Source of the DNA: Pseudomonadota bacterium
GTDB lineage: Bacteria; Myxococcota_A; UBA796; GCA-2862545
NCBI GenBank assembly: GCA_023954855.1
Contig: JAGSGY010000064.1
Span: forward strand, 1-32,348
DNA: 32,348 nt
Direction: 5' to 3'
The position numbers and the translations under genes were made by a program. This document shows, one piece after another, positions 6,836-13,732 of this stretch. The first letter of the stretch is position 1. Each line of letters begins with the position of its first letter. The notes beneath the pieces are model-generated. The model did no database searches. It saw only the letters and a program-made list of their open reading frames with translations, and was not told the DNA's origin.

Positions 6836-8119
6836 GTGTCTACCCCATCTTCGGAGCAAGAAGTCCACGAACACGGCGTGACCGAAGCCGTCATCTCCTA
6901 CCCCCAGTTCCTCTGGAAGGCTCTGGGCGTGGCGACCGACGGAAACGCGCTGTTCTACGTGTGGATGACGGCCCTCACTGCGGTCTGGCTCGTCGGCATC
7001 AACGCCTTCGCGCACCAGATTGTGCAGGGCCAGGGCCTGACGGCCATGACCGACCACGTGTCCTGGGGCATGTACATCGGCAACTTCACCTTCGCGGTCG
7101 GCCTCGCTGCCGGCGCCGTGATGATGGTGATTCCGGCGTACCTCTACCATGACGAAGACATGCACGATGTCGTCATCGTCGGCGAGATCCTCGCCATTGC
7201 GGCCGTCGCCGTGGCGCTGGCCTTCGTCAACGTCGACATCGGTCGCATCGACCGGCTCTGGCACATCATCCCGTTCATCGGGCGCTTCAACTTCCCGGTG
7301 TCGATGCTGACCTGGGACATCATCGTGCTCCCCGGGTACTTCCTCATCAACCTGCATGTGGTCGGATACCTGCTCTACATGCGCTTTCTGGGGCGCAAGC
7401 CAAACCCGAAGTGGTACATCCCGGTCGTGCTGCTCTCCATCGTGTGGGCCGTCTCGATTCACACGGTGACCGCGTTCCTCTACAGCGGCCTCGGTGGTCG
7501 TCCGTTCTGGAACTCCGCGATTCTGGCCCCGCGCTTCGTCGTCTCGGCCTTCGTCTCGGGACCCGCGTTCATCGTGCTGGCGCTGCAGATTGTGCGTCGC
7601 TTCTCCGACTTCTACGTCGGCCACAAGCCCATCGTCACGCTGATCAACATCCTGCGCATCACCGCGGTGGTCAACCTGTTCCTGGTCGGCGCCGAGGTGT
7701 TCACCGAGTTCTACACCGGTGGCAGCCACGTCGCGGCAGCCGAGTACCTGTACTTCGGACTGCACGGTAAGAACGCGCTCGTCCCCTGGATTTGGACTGC
7801 GGTGGTCTGCAACGTCGTCGCTGCCGGCATCTTCCTCACGGTAGACCCGCGCAAGAACCTCTGGATTATCGACGTCGCCTGCGTGATGACGCTCTTCGGC
7901 CTGTGGGTCGAGAAGGGCCTTGGCCTCATCGTTCCCGGCTTCGTGCCGAGCACGCTGCACGAGGTCGTCGAGTACCTGCCCAACGCGCTCGAGTGGAAGA
8001 TCTCCCTCGGCATCTGGGCGCTCGGGCTCATCATCTTCACCCTCGGCCTGAAGATCGCCGTCGCCGTGTTCACCGGCACCATGCACGTGGATGCCGCCCA
8101 TGACGCAGGGGAGGTCTAG
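6836..8119 (+). CDS. nrfD: NrfD/PsrC-family membrane quinol dehydrogenase subunit
   Basis: 427 aa, a polytopic membrane protein with about 8-10 hydrophobic segments. It has the NrfD-like patterns WGMYIGNFTFAVGLAAGAVMM and GRPFWNSAILAPRFVVSAFVSGPAF. NrfD proteins oxidise quinol at the membrane and pass electrons to a partner ferredoxin, here the preceding gene. The start is GTG at 6836 with AGGAG at 6827-6831; it lies just after the upstream stop. An N-terminal acidic cytoplasmic tail (SSEQEVHEHGVTEA) precedes the first membrane segment. The stop is directly followed by the napD ATG. The symbol reflects the family, not proof of a nitrite-ammonification role: no nrfA is present. Confidence 0.92.
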   Translation: MSTPSSEQEVHEHGVTEAVISYPQFLWKALGVATDGNALFYVWMTALTAVWLVGINAFAHQIVQGQGLTAMTDHVSWGMYIGNFTFAVGLAAGAVMMVIPAYLYHDEDMHDVVIVGEILAIAAVAVALAFVNVDIGRIDRLWHIIPFIGRFNFPVSMLTWDIIVLPGYFLINLHVVGYLLYMRFLGRKPNPKWYIPVVLLSIVWAVSIHTVTAFLYSGLGGRPFWNSAILAPRFVVSAFVSGPAFIVLALQIVRRFSDFYVGHKPIVTLINILRITAVVNLFLVGAEVFTEFYTGGSHVAAAEYLYFGLHGKNALVPWIWTAVVCNVVAAGIFLTVDPRKNLWIIDVACVMTLFGLWVEKGLGLIVPGFVPSTLHEVVEYLPNALEWKISLGIWALGLIIFTLGLKIAVAVFTGTMHVDAAHDAGEV

Positions 8120-8365
8120 ATGCCCATCGTCAGTGCTGTTCTCTACACTCGCGAAGACAAGCGCACGGACCTGATGAAGGACCTGCGCGCCGATACCCGC
8201 ATTGATGTCGGGACCATCTGGGCAGACCGTGTGCCCGTGGTCGTCGATACGCCCGACCGAACTCAAGACAAGGCCGTCTGGCGGCGTCTTGAGCATCACC
8301 CCGACGTGCTCCGCGTTGAGCTCGTGTTCGCCGATTTCAGCGATGTCCACCAGGAGGTCTCGTGA
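8120..8365 (+). CDS. napD: NapD-like chaperone of the NapA Tat signal
   Basis: 81 aa. NapD is a small cytoplasmic ferredoxin-fold chaperone that binds the NapA twin-arginine peptide and aids cofactor insertion. The pattern here is short and divergent: an N-terminal strand (MPIVSAVLYT), a central DVGTIWADRVPVVVDT and a C-terminal VLRVELVFADFSD, which resembles the NapD ending V.S..LVY.. Length and position (directly before napA, 4-base GTGA overlap) agree with the family. Sequence similarity by eye is modest, so the call leans on context. AGGAGG at its 3' end serves as the napA ribosome site. Confidence 0.75.
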   Translation: MPIVSAVLYTREDKRTDLMKDLRADTRIDVGTIWADRVPVVVDTPDRTQDKAVWRRLEHHPDVLRVELVFADFSDVHQEVS

Positions 8366-10767
8366 CCACCGACCGCCGTTCCTTTCTCAAGCTCGCTGCT
8401 CTGACCGCTGCCACCACGGCGGCGTCCACCGCCGGTGCCTCCTCGGGAATCGACCCCGCGCTCGCGAAGCGCATGGGTCCCGGAGTGCGCTGGGACAAGG
8501 CACCCTGTCGCTTCTGCGGCACGGGCTGTCACGTCCAGGTTGGCGTGCAGAACAACAAGGTCGTCGCCATTGCCGGTGACGTCCACGCAGACGTGAACAA
8601 GGGCCTTCTCTGCATGAAGGGCTACCACGTCGGCCTGATTCTGTACGGCGAGGACCGGCTCACCAAGCCGCTGCTTCGCAAGAATGGCGAGCTCACCCCC
8701 GTCTCCTGGGATGAGGCGCTCGACGTCATCGCCGACCGGGTCGAGCTCGATCCCAAGGGCTTTGCCTTCTACGGCAGTGGTCAGTGGACCATCCCCGAGG
8801 GCTACGCGGCCCAGAAGTTCATGAAGGGTGGCATCGCGTCGAACCACATCGACCCGAACGCGCGCCTGTGCATGGCCTCCGCCGTGACCGGTTTCATCGC
8901 GACCTACGGCGTGGACGAGCCGAACGGCTGCTACCAGGACCTCGATGATTGCGACGTGATCATCACCTGGGGCAACAACCCCGCCGAGATGCACCCGGTG
9001 CTGTTCTCGCGCTTCATGGACCGTCGCTCCCGCGGCGAGAAGATCACCCTGATCGACATGTCGACGCGTCGCACCCGGACCAGCGCCCATGCGGACCACT
9101 TCCTGCGCTTCAACCCGCAGAGTGACCTCGCGATTGCCAACGGCATCCTGCACTTGCTCCTGCGCAACGACAGCTGGGACAAGGACTTCGTCGAGAAGCA
9201 CGTCAACTTCCGCGCGCTCGAGGCCGACAAGCCTTCGCTCAAGGGCGAGGCGATGGACTTCGAGGCCTGGAAGACGGCGCTGGACCCCTACACCCCAGAG
9301 TACGTCTCCGAGATCTCGGGCGTGTCGGTCGAAGACCTGCACATGCTTGCGGACCTCTTCGGTGACCGCGACAAGAAGATCACCAGCCTGTGGTGCATGG
9401 GTGCGAACCAGCACACCCGCGGCACGGCGATGAACTGCCTGATTCACGGTGTGCACCTGTTCTCGGGTCACATCGGTCGTCCCGGCGACAACCCCACATC
9501 GCTGACCGGTCAGCCCTCGGCGTGTGGCACCGCTCGCGAAGTCGGAACCCTGGCTCACGCGCTGCCCGGCGGACGTCTGGTCGCTAAGGAGCCGCACCGC
9601 ACGCAGTCCGAGGAGTTCTGGAACGTCCCCGCAGGTCGGATCGATCCGAAGCCCGGAAAGCACACGGTCGCGATGTTCAAGTCCTGGTCGACGCCGAAGT
9701 CCGAAGAGGGCGGGAACATCCACACCATCTGGGTGCAGGTGACCAACCCGGGACAGACGCTTCCGAACCGCAACCTGCTGATGGAGCCCGGTGTCAAAGA
9801 CCCCGACAAGTTCCTCATCTGCAGCGACGTCTACCCGACCGCCACCACCGAGATTGCGGACCTGGTCCTGCCCTCGTCGATGTGGGTCGAGAAGAGCGGC
9901 GTGTTCGGCAACTCCGAGCGCCGCACGCAGCAGTGGTTCAAGCAGGTCGATCCGCCGGGACAGGCGCGCGACGACTGCTGGCAGATCATCGCGGTGGCCC
10001 ACAAGCTCTTCGAGCGTGGCTTCGAGGGCATGAAGGACAAGGACGGCAAGTTCCTGTTCCACATGGACAACCCGAACGGTGGCACCTTCGCGAACTGGGA
10101 CTGGAATCGCTATTACGACCAGAACGTCGACGAGCACCTCTTCGAGGAGTACCGCCAGTTCACGCGCCTGAAGCACAAGGACCTGGCTCCGTACTCCGAG
10201 TACGTGAAGACCCGCGGTCTTCGCTGGCCGGTGGTCGAGCAGCCCGACGGAACCTGGCGTGAGACGCGCTACCGCTTCGCCGAGTTCGACGACCCCTACG
10301 TCAAGCCGGGCTCTACGCACGACTTCTACCACTCCACCACGGGCGACGGCCGGGCCCAGGTCTGGTTCCGCCCTTACGAGGCGCCTCCGGAGGTTCCGGA
10401 CGAGGAGTACCCGATGTGGCTGTGCACGGGTCGCGTCATCGAGCACTGGCACTCCGGCACCATGACCGGACGCGTTCCGCAGTTGCGGGGCAGCATGCCG
10501 GCCGCCTACTGCGAGATCAACCGCCAGGATGCAGCGAACCTCGGTGTCTCGAACGGAGACATGGTGGTGGTCGAGTCCCGTCGCGGAGCCGTTGAGCTCC
10601 CGGCCTGGATTGACGGTCGCGGAAGCCCACCGCCCGGAACCGTCTTCGTGCCGTTCTTCGATGAGCGCGTGAAGATCAACTTCGTCACCCTGCACGAGCA
10701 CGACCCGTTCTCGAAGCAGCCCGACTACAAGAAGTGCGCCGTTCGCGTGCGCCGACTGGAGGCCTGA
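8362..10767 (+). CDS. napA: Periplasmic nitrate reductase, molybdopterin catalytic subunit
   Basis: 801 aa. Reduces nitrate to nitrite in the periplasm with Mo-bis-MGD and one [4Fe-4S]. Visible: the twin-arginine signal (DRRSFLKLAA); the FeS motif CRFCGTGCHVQVG with the fourth Cys in LLCMKGYH; the Cys proposed to ligate Mo in NARLCMASAVTGF; ITWGNNPAEMHP and IDMSTRRTRTSAHAD of the cofactor-binding domain; GANQHTRGTAMNCLIHGVHLFSGHIGRPGDNPTSLTGQPSACGTAREVG; and the C-terminal barrel with GRVIEHWHSGTMTGRVPQL. The length is usual for NapA. The start is GTG at 8362, after AGGAGG. The stop overlaps the napB ATG by one base. A Cys rather than Asp or Ser near the Mo distinguishes it from NarG and from arsenate or formate enzymes. 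Confidence 0.97.
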   Translation: MTTDRRSFLKLAALTAATTAASTAGASSGIDPALAKRMGPGVRWDKAPCRFCGTGCHVQVGVQNNKVVAIAGDVHADVNKGLLCMKGYHVGLILYGEDRLTKPLLRKNGELTPVSWDEALDVIADRVELDPKGFAFYGSGQWTIPEGYAAQKFMKGGIASNHIDPNARLCMASAVTGFIATYGVDEPNGCYQDLDDCDVIITWGNNPAEMHPVLFSRFMDRRSRGEKITLIDMSTRRTRTSAHADHFLRFNPQSDLAIANGILHLLLRNDSWDKDFVEKHVNFRALEADKPSLKGEAMDFEAWKTALDPYTPEYVSEISGVSVEDLHMLADLFGDRDKKITSLWCMGANQHTRGTAMNCLIHGVHLFSGHIGRPGDNPTSLTGQPSACGTAREVGTLAHALPGGRLVAKEPHRTQSEEFWNVPAGRIDPKPGKHTVAMFKSWSTPKSEEGGNIHTIWVQVTNPGQTLPNRNLLMEPGVKDPDKFLICSDVYPTATTEIADLVLPSSMWVEKSGVFGNSERRTQQWFKQVDPPGQARDDCWQIIAVAHKLFERGFEGMKDKDGKFLFHMDNPNGGTFANWDWNRYYDQNVDEHLFEEYRQFTRLKHKDLAPYSEYVKTRGLRWPVVEQPDGTWRETRYRFAEFDDPYVKPGSTHDFYHSTTGDGRAQVWFRPYEAPPEVPDEEYPMWLCTGRVIEHWHSGTMTGRVPQLRGSMPAAYCEINRQDAANLGVSNGDMVVVESRRGAVELPAWIDGRGSPPPGTVFVPFFDERVKINFVTLHEHDPFSKQPDYKKCAVRVRRLEA

Positions 10768-11519
10768 TGTCCTCGCCGCCCGTCAATCCGCTGACGGTGT
10801 TGCTCGCGGTTGTCTTTGGCGTCTCGCTGATCGGGTTCCTTCGGGGCACCGACACGAACGACTACGACTTCGAGACGCCGCTGCGGGACCTCGCCGAGGG
10901 CGACCACGGGGTTGTGAGACCTGCCGTTCCCTACTGGGAAATGCGCAACTCTCCCCGCGGAGATGGTCCGGTGCTCGCCGCTGACCTCGCCGCGCTCGAG
11001 GGTGCGGTGCCGTCGCGGACGGATGCCGTCGACCTGACCGGGACCTCCAAGCGTGAGGCCCTGGCCGATCGCGCCGAGCATCGCGCTTACTTCGGAGCCC
11101 CGCCGGTGATTCCTCACCCCGTTCGTCAGCAGACCGAAGCCGAGTGCAAGGCCTGCCACGAGAACGGCGTGCGCATCAGCGGTCACCAGGCGCCTCCGTA
11201 CCCGCACGAGGCCTACGTGAGCTGCACGCAGTGTCACGCGATGGCCGAGCCCGCCCTTCCCTGGGAAGAGACCACGCCGGCCGACCCGCGGGCAGTCGAC
11301 AACAGCTTCCTCGGGGTCGCTTCGCCGACCGAGGGTGAGCGCTGGACTGGTGTCGCACCGCCAGTGATTCCGCATATGACCTTCATGCGCGAGCGCTGCG
11401 TGTCGTGTCATGGACCGAACGGCCGCGATGCCATGAAGTCCACGCACCCCGACCGTCAGAGCTGCGAGCAGTGTCACGCTGCCGATGCGAGCATCGAGCA
11501 GCGGCCGGGGGGACGATGA
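10767..11519 (+). CDS. napB: NapB-type cytochrome c with duplicated diheme module (tetraheme)
   Basis: 250 aa. NapB normally carries two haems and reduces NapA. This one has an N-terminal membrane anchor (about 8-25), then a module matching canonical NapB. That module has PPVIPH (112-117), CKACH (127-131), CTQCH (153-157) and the typical ending VDNSFLGV (177-184). A second stretch repeats PPVIPH (198-203) and adds CVSCH (211-215) and CEQCH (233-237). The total is therefore four haem motifs. The repeated PPVIPH argues for internal duplication. The extra haems may link NapA to the tetraheme lipoprotein or the NrfCD module; that is inference. The stop overlaps the next ATG by 4 bases (ATGA). Confidence 0.9.
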   Translation: MSSPPVNPLTVLLAVVFGVSLIGFLRGTDTNDYDFETPLRDLAEGDHGVVRPAVPYWEMRNSPRGDGPVLAADLAALEGAVPSRTDAVDLTGTSKREALADRAEHRAYFGAPPVIPHPVRQQTEAECKACHENGVRISGHQAPPYPHEAYVSCTQCHAMAEPALPWEETTPADPRAVDNSFLGVASPTEGERWTGVAPPVIPHMTFMRERCVSCHGPNGRDAMKSTHPDRQSCEQCHAADASIEQRPGGR

Positions 11520-11896
11520 GTGTCTCGCGGCGCGAGCTGTTGTTCGGGCGTCTCTTCGGAGAGCCCGAGGAGCCCGCGCCAAAGGACGCGTTCTACCCGA
11601 CCGCGGAAGTGAACGACGTGCTCGCGCGTGCCCGCCGCCGAGCGCCGTGGGAGCAGTCCGCTGTGGCGCCTGTTGCCGAGGGCCACAAGGCGCGCATCCT
11701 CGTGTTCGAGTGCCTGGCCTACCGCGGTAGTTCGTGCATGAGCTGCCATGAGCGATGCCCGGTTCCAGGCGCATTGACGCTCGACGCTCAGATGCGTCCG
11801 ACGGTTCAGGGTGACGCTTGCACCGGTTGCGGCGACTGTGTCGCGGCCTGCCCCTCGCCGAGCCTGGCGATTGCCGTAGGACCCGAGGCCTCATGA
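11516..11896 (+). CDS. Small NapF-like ferredoxin
   Basis: 126 aa. N-terminal SRRELLFGRLFG resembles the start of NapF, where a twin-arginine-like motif is seen although NapF stays cytoplasmic. Two Cys groups are visible: CLAYRGSSCMSCHERCPVPGAL and the classic CTGCGDCVAACPSPSLAI. That supports up to two [4Fe-4S] centres. In the first group the usual CxxCxxCxxxCP is stretched and contains a CMSCH that by chance matches a haem motif. NapF is proposed to help NapA FeS maturation; position in the operon fits. Both ends overlap neighbours by 4 bases. It is shorter than NapF of enterobacteria (about 160 aa). Confidence 0.75.
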   Translation: MSVSRRELLFGRLFGEPEEPAPKDAFYPTAEVNDVLARARRRAPWEQSAVAPVAEGHKARILVFECLAYRGSSCMSCHERCPVPGALTLDAQMRPTVQGDACTGCGDCVAACPSPSLAIAVGPEAS

Positions 11897-12204
11897 GTGA
11901 AGAACCCGAGTTTCAGCTGCCAGAGCTCCAAGACACCATGCTCGACGCGGGAACGCTCCAGCAGCTGGTGCACGATCTGACCACCTGCACGACTGTGCTC
12001 GACGTGCTGCTCAAGGGCGGGCCGATGGCGCGCACCGATGCCAAGCGCGTCTCACTTGCCGATGCGGTCGACCAGCTTCAGGCTGGCGCGGTGTTTGGTG
12101 TGCAGGTTCGCTATCGCTGGGAAGAGGCCGAGTGGCGCGACACGCTGATGCGCACCCCCGGCGGTATTCGTCTCGTTCGCATGCGAATGCCCGACTTCGC
12201 ATGA
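11893..12204 (+). CDS. Unknown 103-aa protein of the nap operon
   Basis: I do not recognise a family. It is soluble, with no signal or membrane segment. The first half is acidic (SEEPEFQLPELQDTMLDAGTLQQLVHDL) with one Cys in TTCTTVLDVLLKG. The second half has strands FGVQVRYRWEEAEW and GIRLVRMRMPDF. Both ends overlap neighbours by 4 bases (ATGA), so it is translated in step with the ferredoxin and nnrS. That makes a structural or regulatory link to nitrate reduction or NO handling likely, but no function can be assigned from the sequence. Confidence 0.85.
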   Translation: MSEEPEFQLPELQDTMLDAGTLQQLVHDLTTCTTVLDVLLKGGPMARTDAKRVSLADAVDQLQAGAVFGVQVRYRWEEAEWRDTLMRTPGGIRLVRMRMPDFA

Positions 12205-13316
12205 CGGTCTTCGCCACGGGCTTTCGACCATTCTTCTTGGTCGCGGCGCTGTGGGCGGTGGTCGCTCCCGGCCTGTGGGTCGCCGCGCTCGAGGGCAAGT
12301 TCGAGCTCGCGAGCGCGCTGGCACCGCTGAGCTGGCACATCCACGAGATGGTCTTCGGCTTCACCGGAGCCGTGATTGCCGGCTTTCTGCTCACGGCGGT
12401 GCGCAACTGGACCAAGCGGCCCACGGCGTCTGGCGTGTGGCTCGCCGGCCTGGTCGTGCTCTGGCTTGTGGGTCGGCTGCAGACCTTCGTCGATCTTGGC
12501 GCCGTGGGTTTGGCGCTCGATCTTGCGTTCTTTCCCGCGGTGGCGGTGGCGATTGGACTTCCGCTCTGCGCCACCGCGAACCGGCGCAATGCCGTCTTTC
12601 CGCTGCTGTTGCTGCTGCTAGGTGTGGCCGATGCCGGTCTTCACGCTGGTTGGCTCACCCCGCAGATCATCGGTCGGCTCGGCGTCGACATCATCACGCT
12701 GATTGTGGTGATCATCGGCGGACGCATCATCCCGATGTTCACGAAGAACGCGCTTTCTGGCGTCACGCTGTGGCGTGATGGACTGGTCGAGCAGGCCTCG
12801 GTCGTGCTCATCGTCGGCTTGCTCATCGCCGATGGCCTGGGCGTCTGGGCCGGGCCACTGGCGCTCGCCGCCGGACTGGTGCACCTGGTGCGCTTGTCGG
12901 GATGGGGTGGCCTGGCCACCCTGCGGGCGCCGATTCTCTGGGTACTGCACGTCGGCTACCTGTGGGTGGCGCTTGCGCTGGTGCTTCGAGGGGCGGGAGA
13001 CCTGTTCCTAACTGTGCCGCCGAGCACGGCGACGCACCTGCTCACTGTCGGCGGCATCGGGTCGCTCACGCTGGGCATGATGAGCCGCGTCGCCCTCGGG
13101 CACACGGGCCGCAAGCTCGAGGTCGCGCGCTCCGTCACACTTGGCTTCGGTCTGGTCTCCGTCGCCACAGTCCTGCGCGCGGGCTGGGGAACGGCCTCGA
13201 GCAATGTCGGCTGGCTGCACGGTGCGGCCGGTGCGTTCTCGCTCGCATTTCTTCTCTACGTCGTGGTGTACACGCCGATCTTGCTCGGGCCCCGGGCAGA
13301 CGGGAGGCCGGGATGA
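12201..13316 (+). CDS. nnrS: NnrS family haem-copper membrane protein
   Basis: 371 aa, about 12 hydrophobic segments. NnrS proteins bind haem and copper and protect cells from nitric-oxide stress during denitrification. Family signatures seen: GFRPFFL near the N-terminus, WHIHEMVFGFTGAVIAGFLL and TAVRNWTKRP, GGRIIPMFTKNAL, and GMMSRVALGHTGR. The His residues in these motifs are the likely metal or haem ligands. It overlaps the preceding gene by 4 bases and the next by 4 bases. Its place in the nap operon, opposite a nirK operon that makes NO, fits a role in NO tolerance. Confidence 0.95.
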   Translation: MTVFATGFRPFFLVAALWAVVAPGLWVAALEGKFELASALAPLSWHIHEMVFGFTGAVIAGFLLTAVRNWTKRPTASGVWLAGLVVLWLVGRLQTFVDLGAVGLALDLAFFPAVAVAIGLPLCATANRRNAVFPLLLLLLGVADAGLHAGWLTPQIIGRLGVDIITLIVVIIGGRIIPMFTKNALSGVTLWRDGLVEQASVVLIVGLLIADGLGVWAGPLALAAGLVHLVRLSGWGGLATLRAPILWVLHVGYLWVALALVLRGAGDLFLTVPPSTATHLLTVGGIGSLTLGMMSRVALGHTGRKLEVARSVTLGFGLVSVATVLRAGWGTASSNVGWLHGAAGAFSLAFLLYVVVYTPILLGPRADGRPG

Positions 13317-13732
13317 GTCGGCACTACAAGGGACAGCGCGGACTCCGAATCGCTGCGCGGACCGTGCACTTAGGGGCCATGGCCTTCGTGCTGGTGCCCG
13401 GCCTCGCCGGGGCCCCGATCTCTGCTGAAGCGGTGTCGCTGGTGATGCTGAGCGGGGGCGCGCTCGTGGGCGACGACCTGTACCGCTATGGCGTCGATCT
13501 GATCCGCTACCTGCAGTTCTGGGCGGTGGTCGTGAAGCTGGTGCTGCTGCTCGTCGCGCTGTCGTTACCAGCGTGGGGCGGGCAGGCGGTGCTGTTTGCG
13601 CTCGTGATCGGCTCGGTGATCAGCCATGCGCCCGGACGCATTCGCCAGGCGGCGCTGATCGGTGCGCCCGGACCTTGCGCGACTCGTGCTTGTAAGAAGA
13701 GCACCGAGCCGAGCGGCGAGCTCACTCGATAA
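13313..13732 (+). CDS. Small membrane protein, nnrS partner, function unknown
   Basis: 139 aa with three or four hydrophobic segments (for example AMAFVLVPGLAGA, FWAVVVKLVLLLVALSLP and AVLFALVIGSVISHA). No family recognised with certainty. The conserved-looking HYKGQRGLRIAARTVHLGAMAF and SHAPGRIRQ contain His and Arg that could contact haem or lipids. A single Cys pair (CATRAC) lies near the C-terminus. It starts inside nnrS (ATGA overlap) and is the last gene of the nap operon. Its stop lies inside the convergent PBP gene (11-bp tail-to-tail overlap), leaving no room for a terminator between them. Confidence 0.85.
   Translation: MSRHYKGQRGLRIAARTVHLGAMAFVLVPGLAGAPISAEAVSLVMLSGGALVGDDLYRYGVDLIRYLQFWAVVVKLVLLLVALSLPAWGGQAVLFALVIGSVISHAPGRIRQAALIGAPGPCATRACKKSTEPSGELTR

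Noticed and set aside
8296-10701. 801-codon open frame opposite napA
   Set aside because: Antisense shadow caused by GC-rich codons; no family features, whereas napA is complete.
11741-11755. CMSCH in the small ferredoxin as a haem-binding site
   Set aside because: It lies within a ferredoxin-type Cys cluster (CxxCHERCP) in a protein without an export signal for cytochrome maturation; FeS binding is more likely.
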